19,833 bases of DNA from positions 1-19,833 of the forward strand of contig JAGHDA010000041.1 of assembly GCA_021160185.1 (NCBI GenBank), written 5' to 3'. The notes below the pieces were generated by a model. It was not told the DNA's origin and did not search any database. It saw nothing but the letters and a program-made list of their open reading frames with translations. Positions 1-11,984 of the stretch are shown here, piece by piece. Made by a program: the position numbers and the translations under genes. Source of the DNA: Verrucomicrobiota bacterium. Its GTDB lineage: Bacteria > Verrucomicrobiota > Verrucomicrobiia > Limisphaerales > CAZBKV01. How positions within the stretch are numbered: the stretch's first letter is position 1; each line of letters starts with the position of its first letter.

Positions 1-127
1 GCTTCACTTCCATGAAGGTGAGCCGCAGGCCGCACTCTTTCTCCAGCCGGGTCTGGATCTCGAACGGCTTAAGCCCTTCCTCGATCCACTTCGCGACCTT
101 TTGTTTTTGTTCTTCGGTAAGTTCCAT
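1..127 (-). CDS. Small hypothetical protein, N-terminus only (cut by left edge)
   Basis: Reading the minus strand from an ATG at 127 gives an open frame that leaves the window at position 1, with 42 complete residues visible. It begins MELTEEQKQKVAKWIEEGLK and continues with a charged, helical sequence including PFEIQTRLEKECGL and LTFMEVK. An AAAGGA Shine-Dalgarno-like sequence lies about 4 bases before the ATG. The gene sits 65 bases downstream of the cytosine methyltransferase on the same strand, so it could share its transcript. The visible part has the look of a small helix-turn-helix or tetratricopeptide-like N-terminus, but I recognise no family motif. The function is unknown. The coding call rests on frame, ribosome-binding site and amino-acid composition. 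Confidence 0.7.
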   Translation of the reverse strand, partial: MELTEEQKQKVAKWIEEGLKPFEIQTRLEKECGLRLTFMEVK

Positions 128-192
128 CTTGTCCTTTGCCAGTTCGAGCCGCCTTTCAACGAACGCCAGTTTGCGCTCCCTCGCAACTGCGT

Positions 193-1332
193 TCAATGCC
201 TCTTTGCGCCTTCGGCAAAACCCGCCGCCGAATTTCCCTTCGCCTCGGCGAGCTGCGCCAGGGGGAGCAGCAAGCGGCGAGCCAAAAAACGCACAGGCGG
301 CACGGCCACCGCGTCGCCCATCGCCTTGTAAGCCTCGTTGTATCCGCCGGGCAGCCGGTAGCTCGGCCGAAGCCCCATCAGGCGCGCGGCTTCCGCCACG
401 GAAAGAAGCCTCGTGCGCAGTTTGCCTCCGCGGCGGATCAATAGAATCTGCCTGCTGCTGCCTCCGGCAGGGGTGCGCAAGCATCCGGCAAGGCCGTCGA
501 ACCGAAGCTCCAGGCGCTGGCCGCCGGGGCGCGCCCGTCTGTAGCCCGCGAACACCTTTTTTCCTTCGGCCAAAGCCTGGCAAAGCCGCCGCCAATGCTC
601 GGGAGGAATCAGCGCAAGCAGCTTGCGGGTCTTCTCCTCCGAATCGCAAGGCGCCTCAAAATCAATCGCTTCTTCCAGGCAGCGCGAGCGCCGCGGCGGC
701 TCCGGAAGCCGCCACCAAACCCATCCCTCCGCCCGACCCGCCGCTCGGCAAACCGAGGGAGGGTGACACCAAAGAGGGCCTGAGGATTCCAGGAAAGAAG
801 CGTCGATCCGGGAATCAAGGGCGACCACAAAGACCCGTTTCCTGGATTGGGGCGTCCAGAAGGCGGCGTCGATCACCACCGCCCCAACCCGATATCCCCG
901 CTCGAGCAGCGCCTTATGGAGGCGCAGGTAATGCGCCCCCTGCGCCGCGTAAATCAAACCCGGCACATTCTCGGCCACCGCCAACGGGGGCCGCCGGGGC
1001 ATTTCGTCCATCACCCTAAGCCACTCCCAAACCAGGCCGCTTCGAGGACTGTAAATTCCGCCCACATTCCCCGCCAGGGAAAGGTCCTGACAGGGAAAGC
1101 TGGCCCACGAAAGCGCAGCGGGGGGAAGTTGAGAGCCTTTGACCTCCTGGAGAGGCCCCAAATGAAAAATTTCCGGGGGATGATTGAGACGATACACGGC
1201 GGCTTTCTTAGGACAGATGTCGTTGGCCCACACAGGAGCGAAGAAAGGCTTGAGAGCCTCCGTGGCCAAACCGCTTCCCGCAAAGAAATCCAGAAAAGCC
1301 GGTTTGCGTTGTCTCTTCCTTTCCGTCTCCAT
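193..1332 (-). CDS. DNA (cytosine-5-)-methyltransferase, Dcm/M.HhaI type
   Basis: This enzyme transfers a methyl group from S-adenosylmethionine to carbon 5 of cytosine in a DNA target. The conserved motifs occur in the usual order: motif I FLDFFAGSGL (residues 13-22) for SAM binding; the catalytic loop SFPCQDLSLAG with nucleophile Cys81; ENVPG (121-125); QSRKRVF (162-168); a variable target-recognition region at about 170-280; RTPAGGSSRQ (286-295); and a closing YKAMGDAVAVPPV helix (335-347). The 379-residue length is typical for a stand-alone C5 methyltransferase. The frame is open further upstream to 1503, but the ATG at 1332 places motif I about 12 residues from the N-terminus, as is usual, and the upstream stretch does not look like protein. 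No clear Shine-Dalgarno precedes this ATG. No restriction endonuclease or Vsr nuclease is visible nearby, although the left edge cuts the downstream neighbour, so it is either an orphan enzyme or part of a system outside the window. Confidence 0.93.
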   Translation of the reverse strand: METERKRQRKPAFLDFFAGSGLATEALKPFFAPVWANDICPKKAAVYRLNHPPEIFHLGPLQEVKGSQLPPAALSWASFPCQDLSLAGNVGGIYSPRSGLVWEWLRVMDEMPRRPPLAVAENVPGLIYAAQGAHYLRLHKALLERGYRVGAVVIDAAFWTPQSRKRVFVVALDSRIDASFLESSGPLWCHPPSVCRAAGRAEGWVWWRLPEPPRRSRCLEEAIDFEAPCDSEEKTRKLLALIPPEHWRRLCQALAEGKKVFAGYRRARPGGQRLELRFDGLAGCLRTPAGGSSRQILLIRRGGKLRTRLLSVAEAARLMGLRPSYRLPGGYNEAYKAMGDAVAVPPVRFLARRLLLPLAQLAEAKGNSAAGFAEGAKRH

Positions 1333-1521
1333 ACCCGGGGATGAAAGCGGCGAACCGCAGATGCGCCGCAGGCCAGTCTGGAAAAAGCGGAGGCGGCCGT
1401 CAAGAAAGGGCCCTTTCAGAGCTCCGGCCGAGCTCGGCTTGGCAGCCTTCCGGACAAGCTTGATCCAAAACGCGGAACTGAAGATCATAACCGGGCGGCG
1501 CAATCCGCAGGCAAAGGATTA

Positions 1522-2382
1522 ATGGTGGTCATAACAGACGAGCGGTGCATGGAGTACCAGCAGCTAGGGCATCCGGAGCGGCCTGCCCGGGTGCGGCGCA
1601 CACTGGAGCTGCTCCGCTCACAGACCCTGCTGCCGCTTGAATGGGACAAGCCGCAGCCGGTCAATGAAAGTCAGCTTCATCGGGTCCACTCCTCCAATCA
1701 CCTGGCGCGCCTGACCGCTCCGGAAGACTTTGATCCGGACACGCCCGCCTACCCTCGCATTCGGGAACATGCCGAGCGGAGCGTGGGCGGAGCGTTGCAG
1801 GCGATGGAGCGGGCGCTCGGCGGGGAACGGGCCTTCAGCCTGATGCGCCCCCCGGGGCACCACGCCACTGTGAACGCGGCGATGGGCTTTTGCTATCTGA
1901 ACAACACCGCGATCGCCGTTCTGGAAGCTCTGGACCGAGGGATCGCCCCGGTGGCCGTGTACGACTTTGACGTCCATCACTGCAACGGCACGGAAGACAT
2001 CTTGCTGGGCCGCGAGGGTTGCCGGACGTTTTCGATCCACCAATTCCCTGCCTATCCGGGAACCGGCGAGAGCTCCTATGACAACGCGCGCAACTTCCCC
2101 GTGCCTCCCGGGGCCGAACGGCGCTACTATCGGGACCGGCTCCAGAAGGCGTTGGAGGAGCTGGCGGCCTACGAGCCCAGGCTCATTGCGGTTTCGGCGG
2201 GCTTCGACGCCCATCGCGACGATCCCCTCAGCCATGAGTACCTAGAAGAAGACGATTTCTACTGGCTCGGCCGGCAGTTGCGGCAATTGAATCGCCCTGC
2301 CTTCGCGATTCTTGAAGGCGGCTACAGCCGGGGGCTTCCGCAACAGATTCTGGCGTTTCTCCTGGGATGGGAAGGGCACTGA
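1522..2382 (+). CDS. Histone deacetylase family protein (zinc-dependent deacetylase fold)
   Basis: This 286-residue protein has the arginase/deacetylase fold shared by histone deacetylases, acetoin-utilisation AcuC and acetylpolyamine amidohydrolases. Visible motifs are LGHPERPARV near the N-terminus (residues 15-24), the catalytic histidine pair in RPPGHHA (109-115, His113/His114), YDFDVHHCNGT (147-157, with Asp150 and His152 as expected zinc ligands), GFDAH (227-231, Asp229 as third zinc ligand) and EGGY with Tyr268, the transition-state tyrosine. All catalytic positions I know for the family are present, so it should be active. The substrate (acetyl-lysine, acetylpolyamine or another acyl amide) cannot be read from sequence. 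The ATG at 1522 is preceded by AAAGGA about three bases upstream. It is transcribed divergently from the methyltransferase with 189 bases between starts. There is no gene within 150 bases downstream to suggest a pathway. Confidence 0.93.
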   Translation: MVVITDERCMEYQQLGHPERPARVRRTLELLRSQTLLPLEWDKPQPVNESQLHRVHSSNHLARLTAPEDFDPDTPAYPRIREHAERSVGGALQAMERALGGERAFSLMRPPGHHATVNAAMGFCYLNNTAIAVLEALDRGIAPVAVYDFDVHHCNGTEDILLGREGCRTFSIHQFPAYPGTGESSYDNARNFPVPPGAERRYYRDRLQKALEELAAYEPRLIAVSAGFDAHRDDPLSHEYLEEDDFYWLGRQLRQLNRPAFAILEGGYSRGLPQQILAFLLGWEGH

Positions 2383-2534
2383 TGCTGAAGCGGCGGCCGT
2401 CTTCCAAACAAAACTTTTCCCGGCCGCTCCCGGCGGCGGCCGCTCGCTTCCCTCAACGCAACTTTCCTCTCAACGGGTTGTTCAACTCTGTAGCCGATTC
2501 GGACGGGAGAATCGGCGCGAATGTGCCATAATCG
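2383..2534. other. Intergenic region between deacetylase and pilus/secretion operon
   Basis: This 152-base gap holds no convincing ORF or T-tailed terminator. A TG-n-CATAAT sequence (2524-2532) resembles an extended -10 promoter element, but it ends only two bases before the ATG of the next gene. It could serve that gene only if translation started further downstream than proposed, so no promoter is called. No good Shine-Dalgarno is present before 2535. Confidence 0.5.
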
Positions 2535-4369
<1,835 letters not shown>

Positions 4370-4373
<4 letters not shown>

Positions 4374-5746
4374 AGCCTCCCCGAGCCAAATCGCCTCGGA
4401 GCTTTGTGGTTCTCGACCTTCCCGGCGAGAGCGGCCGCGTGTGGCTCTTCGAGCGCGCCAACGGCGGCGTCAAACAAGCGGCCTCGGCGCAAATCGACCC
4501 CGGCCGCCCCGTCCCTCCGGCTTACGCCGCGCGCTCCTTCCGAGAAACGCTCCAGCCCCGACTCCGCGTCGCGTGGCTCCCGCCCCAGCGGATCTACCTG
4601 CGCCTCCTCCGGCTGCCTCCGGCCGAGCTCCACGAGGTCCCGGCCATGATCGAGTTTGAACTGGAGCGGGTCTCGCCTCTCCCGCTGAACGAGATCGCCT
4701 GGTCCTACGAGCTGATCGCGCCGGAAAAGGGAAAACCTTTGGACGCGGCGCTGCTCATCGCGCCGCGCGCGGCGGTCGAGGCGTTTCTGGGGCGGGTGGA
4801 ACAGGCCGGATTTCTCCCCGACAAGCTGGACTTTCCTCTCCTGCGCGAGCTGTTGAGCCGACGCCCGGAAGGCCAGGAAGTCGTCATCCTGGCGCGGGAG
4901 GGCTCCGAAGGGCTCTTCGCCCTCCTGGGTTGGTGGAGCGAAGGCCGCTTGGAGCACCTGGGACTGATCCCCCTCTCGCTGGACGATGCCGGACAGAACG
5001 CCTTCCTCGAAACGCTCCGGCAAACCGCCTGGACGGGCGAGATCGCCGGTTGGCACGACCCAAGCCGCGCCCGCTGGCGGCTCATGGCTCCCCCGGAAAT
5101 CGCCCGCGCCCTCGAGCCCGCTCTCCGGCAAGCGGCCGGCGAGCGGCTGATCGTCGAAACGCCGAAGGAGGCGGCCGAGCTCGCCGCCCTCACCGCCGCG
5201 GCCCGCAGCCCCCTCAACCTGCTCCCGCCGGACATCGCCGCCGGGTACAAGAAGCACGCAGGCCGGCGCGTTCGGCTCGCCGCCGCCAAAGCCGCCCTGG
5301 TCGGCTACTTCCTTTTGGCCCTTGGCTTTCTAGCGCTGCTGAACGTCCGCCAATACCAGAAAGATGAGATGACATACCGCGCCGGGCTCCTCTACCCGGA
5401 ATACACCAACGCGCTGGCCCTCAAGGCGCAGGTCCAGGTCCTGGAAGAGCAACTCCAACTCAAATTCGCCGTGCTGGACTGCCTCAAGGCGATTTCCGAC
5501 ACGCTTCCCTCGGAGATGACCCTTCGCAGCTTCGCCTTCCACGACGGCCGCACCGTCACGATCTACGGCACGGTCCCGGCGGACCGGCAAAACCGGGTCA
5601 CCGAGTTCAATGAGGCCCTCGCCAAGGCCACAGTGCGCGGCCGGAGGGTCTTTCAAACCGTAAGCACCCGCAGCATTCAAGCCCGCGGCCAAGCGCCCGC
5701 CAACTGGAGCATCCAGTGCGAGCTGGCTAAACCGGAACCGTTCTGA
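4370..5746 (+). CDS. PilM-PilN fusion / GspL-like inner-membrane platform protein
   Basis: This 458-residue protein combines a cytoplasmic actin-like (PilM or GspL N-terminal) region with a PilN-like part. Residues 10-280 look like a degenerate PilM fold, with FVVLDLPGES near the N-terminus and a segment EFELERVSPLPLNEIAWSYE (95-114) that matches the PilM/GspL pattern. The NLLPP motif (283-287), a single membrane helix (about 306-325), a coiled-coil-like stretch (345-375) and a short alpha/beta periplasmic domain (380-455) follow, as in PilN. In the machine it should recruit the ATPase to the membrane and contact PilO. The start ATG at 4370 overlaps the ATPase stop; the frame is open further upstream, but that part is the antisense-like shadow of the ATPase gene. 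The overall layout equals GspL, while the NLLPP motif is PilN-like. Confidence 0.8.
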
Positions 5747-6363
5747 TGGCTGAATCCACCTTCTCCAAATTGCGCCCCGGAGAGCGACGCCTGGTGCTCG
5801 GCGTGGGAACGGTCGTGTTTCTCCTGTTCAACCTTCTCTACCTCTGGCCCCAGGCGAGCCAATGGGGCGAAACGAGCGAGGCCCTCGCGGCGGCGCGGAA
5901 GAAACTGGAGACTTACCAGGCCGAGATCGCCCAGAGCGAAGCGCGCAAGAAGCGGCTCAGGGAGCTTAAAGGCCGCGGCCTTGCCCTTTTGCCCCAGGAA
6001 CAGGCCCTGCAACTGATGCGCGCCGTTCAGAAACACGCCGACAGATTCGGCGTCACCATCACACAAACCCGAACGGCGCCGCCCAGCGCCGCGGCGCGCA
6101 CCAACCTTTTCTTCGACGAACGCGCCGTGAACGTCGGGATCCAGTGCGACACCCAAGCGCTGGTCGACTTTCTCTACGCCCTGGGCGCGGACGAATCCAT
6201 GATCCGCGTCCGGGACATGGAAATTCACCCCAATCCCCAGCGGTATCATCTCCAGGGCAACCTGACTCTGGTGGCCAATTATCAGAAATCCTCCGGGAGA
6301 CGAAGCGGCGGCGCCAAGCCCCGCCCCCAACCCTCGACCTCGAAAAGGAAAGAAAAACCGTGA
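5746..6363 (+). CDS. PilO/GspM-like inner-membrane assembly protein
   Basis: This 205-residue protein has a short cytoplasmic N-terminus, one membrane helix (about residues 16-35, LVLGVGTVVFLLFNLLYLWP), a charged coiled coil (about 40-80) and a ferredoxin-like periplasmic domain (about 85-180). That architecture is the PilO/GspM pattern. The C-terminus is a basic, proline- and serine-rich tail. Its ATG shares one base with the stop of the PilM-PilN gene (TGATG at 5744-5748), and its own TGA overlaps the GTG of the secretin. It is expected to pair with the PilN-like domain of its neighbour and link the inner-membrane platform to the secretin. Family assignment rests mainly on architecture and gene order, because PilO and GspM sequences diverge strongly. 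Confidence 0.78.
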   Translation: MAESTFSKLRPGERRLVLGVGTVVFLLFNLLYLWPQASQWGETSEALAAARKKLETYQAEIAQSEARKKRLRELKGRGLALLPQEQALQLMRAVQKHADRFGVTITQTRTAPPSAAARTNLFFDERAVNVGIQCDTQALVDFLYALGADESMIRVRDMEIHPNPQRYHLQGNLTLVANYQKSSGRRSGGAKPRPQPSTSKRKEKP

Positions 6364-8717
6364 AAACTCCCATAGCGTCCTTCCTGTCGGCGGCGATCTG
6401 GAGCCTTTGCCTCCAGGGCGCAAGCGGTCTGTCCGCTCTGCCGACGCCGCCGAGCGCTCCGCCCCGAAACGCCGCTTCTGCCAAAGCGACGCCTAAGACA
6501 ACCGCCAAGAAGAAGTCTGTTTCCCGCGCCGCAGTCGCAAAAAGGGCCTCGAGGCCCGCTGCCACAAACCGCGCCGCAGTGAAAACCAACGCGGCAAGGC
6601 GCGTTCTGCCCGCCTTTCCCACGCCGCCGAAGCGGATCGCGCCGCCCTCCACAAACCGCGCCGGCAAGCCCTCGAGCCCGGCTCGGACCGCCGCGCCGCC
6701 CGCTCGCCGCGCGCCCGCCTTGCCCGCGTTCCCCCAATTGCCTACTCCGCCGCGGCCCCAAACGCCGGCAGGCGGACCGCGGCCCCCGGCCGCGCCGCCA
6801 ACGTCCGCCGCCGGAGGTCCGCCCATCCAGCCCGTCTCCACCAATTACTCGGGACTGCCGCCCACCGCGATCCTGGAAGGAGGCACGATCGATTTCCCCG
6901 CCGCGCCGTTGGACCAGGTGCTCGAATTCTACGCCGAACTGACCGGGCGAACGGTTCTCCGCCCGGCGGCGCTGCCCGCCGCCCAAATCACCCTGCGCAC
7001 CCAGGGGCCCCTCACCAAGGAAGAAGCCGTCCAGGCGCTGGACACGGTGCTGGCGCTGAACGGCATCACCATGATCAACGTGGGCGAGAAATTCGTCACC
7101 GCAGTGCCCACCACTCAGGCTCTCCAGGAAGGAGCCGCCTTCACCAAGAAAGACGCCTCCCAGCTTCCCGAGGCGGGCCAGTTCGTCACCAAGACGGTCC
7201 AGCTCAAGCACATCCTGCCCTCGGACGCGGTCCAAATCCTGCAGAGCTTTTCGAAGATCCAGAACGGGCTCCTGCCGATCGACAACGCCCAAACGCTGGT
7301 AATCCGCGACTATGCGGCCAACGTCAAGCGGATGATGGAAATCCTGGAGAAGATCGATGTGGAAGAGGAACAGGACTACCAACTGGCCGTCATCCCGATC
7401 AAATACGGCAAAGTGACGGACATCTACGGCACGATGAACAGCTTGATCACCGGGGCCGCCGCGCCCAGCGCCGCCTCCACGAGCCGCGCCGCGGCGGGGC
7501 GCTCCTCGTTCGGAGGAAGGTTCGGCACAGGCTCGCCCTTAGGAGGCCGCAATTCCTCCTCCTACAGCAGCCGCTACGGCGGCTACGGCGGCTACGGCGG
7601 GGGCCTTTACCGGCCGTATTCCGAAGGCGTTTTCCGCGTCCAACAACTCCGCAGCGGAACTCGCTCAGTCACCGGGACGAGCAGCTCAACCTTCGCCCAA
7701 CGCCTCCGCCAGATCGCAAGCCGCCGCTCCGGTCAACAGGGAGAAGTGGAACTGCTCGCCGACGCGCGGATCGTCCCCGATGAACGCTCCAATTCCCTGA
7801 TTGTCTTTGCCAGCAAGAAGGACATCGCCATGATCACCAACCTGGTCTCGAAGGTGGACCGGCTCCAGGCCCAGGTCCTGATCGACGCGATCATCATGGA
7901 CATCCAGCTTTCAGACCAGTTCGAGTTGGGCGTCTCCACTTACCTCCAAACCCACGCCGGGGACTGGAGTCATGGTTTTCTGGCCAATTCGGGTCCGGTC
8001 TTCAACACAATCACCAACCTCAACGCGGCCGGCGGCCTGGGCTGGGTGGGAAGCTACAAGGACGACCTAAGCGTCCTCGCCAGGGCGCTGGCTTCCACCG
8101 GCAAGGGCCAGATCATCGCCACGCCACGGATCCAGACCAGCCACGCCACGCCGGCCACTTTCACGGTCGGCCAAACGGTCCCCTACGTCACCAGCACTTA
8201 TTACGGCGGCTCCTACTACGGCCCCAGCTCTTCCTTCTCTCAACTCAACGTAGGAACGGAATTGGACGTGACGCCTTACATCACCCCGGACGGGCTGGTG
8301 GTGATGGAAATCAGCCAGAGCATCGGCGAGATCACCGGCTTCAAGAAGTTCGAAAACGTCGGCGAGCTTCCGGAAACCATCGAGCGAAGCGCCTCCGCCA
8401 CGGTGTCCGTCCGCGACGGGGACACAATCATCCTCGGCGGCTATATCCGCTCGAACCGGAGCCGAAGCGTCAGCGGCGTGCCTCTCCTGAAGGACATTCC
8501 CCTGCTGGGCGCCCTGTTCCGAAGCAAGAGCAGCAAGATTTCCCGTAGCGAAACGATCCTGCTCCTGCGCCCCACCATTCTTTCCACGCCGGAAGAAGCC
8601 GCGGCGCTGGCCGAGTCGGAGCGGCGCAAGCTGCCAGGGGTCAGCCAGGCCGAAGAGGAAATGCCCAAGGCCCAGGACCGGCTCCGGCGGCGAACTTCGA
8701 CGTTGGAATCGCCCTGA
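6360..8717 (+). CDS. gspD: Secretin, outer-membrane channel of type II secretion / type IV pilus
   Basis: This 785-residue protein forms the outer-membrane ring through which a pilus or substrates pass. A signal peptide (about residues 1-26) is followed by a very basic Pro/Ala/Lys/Arg-rich stretch (about 27-160), an N0-like domain (170-252), N1 (about 275-335), a further N domain interrupted by a Gly/Ser/Tyr/Arg-rich loop (about 363-460), and the secretin core (about 505-740). The core carries the hallmark VPLLKDIPLLGALF (707-720), a DGDTIILGG strand and a C-terminal TILLLRPTIL strand. I chose the GTG at 6360 over the more upstream open frame because it gives an immediate signal peptide, is preceded by AAAAGGAAAG, and overlaps the preceding stop as GTGA. 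A C-terminal charged tail (745-785) could be a pilotin-binding S-domain equivalent, though this is conjecture. PilQ versus GspD cannot be separated here. Confidence 0.93.
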   Translation: MKTPIASFLSAAIWSLCLQGASGLSALPTPPSAPPRNAASAKATPKTTAKKKSVSRAAVAKRASRPAATNRAAVKTNAARRVLPAFPTPPKRIAPPSTNRAGKPSSPARTAAPPARRAPALPAFPQLPTPPRPQTPAGGPRPPAAPPTSAAGGPPIQPVSTNYSGLPPTAILEGGTIDFPAAPLDQVLEFYAELTGRTVLRPAALPAAQITLRTQGPLTKEEAVQALDTVLALNGITMINVGEKFVTAVPTTQALQEGAAFTKKDASQLPEAGQFVTKTVQLKHILPSDAVQILQSFSKIQNGLLPIDNAQTLVIRDYAANVKRMMEILEKIDVEEEQDYQLAVIPIKYGKVTDIYGTMNSLITGAAAPSAASTSRAAAGRSSFGGRFGTGSPLGGRNSSSYSSRYGGYGGYGGGLYRPYSEGVFRVQQLRSGTRSVTGTSSSTFAQRLRQIASRRSGQQGEVELLADARIVPDERSNSLIVFASKKDIAMITNLVSKVDRLQAQVLIDAIIMDIQLSDQFELGVSTYLQTHAGDWSHGFLANSGPVFNTITNLNAAGGLGWVGSYKDDLSVLARALASTGKGQIIATPRIQTSHATPATFTVGQTVPYVTSTYYGGSYYGPSSSFSQLNVGTELDVTPYITPDGLVVMEISQSIGEITGFKKFENVGELPETIERSASATVSVRDGDTIILGGYIRSNRSRSVSGVPLLKDIPLLGALFRSKSSKISRSETILLLRPTILSTPEEAAALAESERRKLPGVSQAEEEMPKAQDRLRRRTSTLESP

Positions 8718-8763
8718 AAAGTGGGTTGCTCTCCGGAGCCTTTGCGGGAAAACCTGATTCATT

Positions 8764-8792
8764 TTGACGCCCCTTAGGGGTTGCCGTACGTT
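8764..8792 (+). promoter_or_regulatory. Candidate sigma-70-type promoter for secA
   Basis: TTGACG (8764-8769) matches five of six -35 consensus bases. It is followed after exactly 17 bases by TACGTT (8787-8792), a weaker -10 that keeps the first two bases and the last T. Transcription would begin near 8799, giving a leader of about 15 bases that contains the TGAGG ribosome-binding site before the ATG at 8814. The spacer includes the palindrome CCCCTTAGGGG (8770-8780). This is pattern matching only; the -10 is poor. Confidence 0.4.
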
Positions 8793-8813
8793 CAGAAGCC
8801 TGAGGCTGTTGCC

Positions 8814-11906
<3,093 letters not shown>

Positions 11907-11928
11907 GCCGCCGCCCGGACGCTTCCGC

Positions 11929-11948
11929 AAAACGGGAAAGGCTTCCCG
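11929..11948 (-). terminator. Weak candidate intrinsic terminator for argH
   Basis: The gap between the convergent secA and argH stops contains CGGGAA-AGGC-TTCCCG (11933-11948), a perfect 6-bp stem with a 4-base loop. Read on the minus strand it is followed directly by TTTT (11932-11929), about 37 bases past the argH stop. The T run is short, so termination may be inefficient. On the plus strand it lacks a T tail, so any effect on secA transcripts is doubtful. Confidence 0.4.
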
Positions 11949-11984
11949 CAGCGCCGTCTTCCGACGACAAGCGGCGGCGCGGCT

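Noticed and set aside
12..1019. A plus-strand frame opposite the methyltransferase
   Set aside because: Its composition is very rich in Pro, Arg and Ser, and it is antisense to a gene with all C5-methyltransferase motifs.
2524..2532. Extended -10-like TG-n-CATAAT before the ATPase gene
   Set aside because: It ends two bases before the ATG and lacks a -35. Transcription from it would begin inside the gene, with no good in-frame start soon after.
7563..7602. Short tandem ggctacggc-type repeats as a CRISPR or VNTR element
   Set aside because: Only a few in-frame copies encode the Gly-Tyr-rich loop of the secretin; there are no spacers and no regular array.
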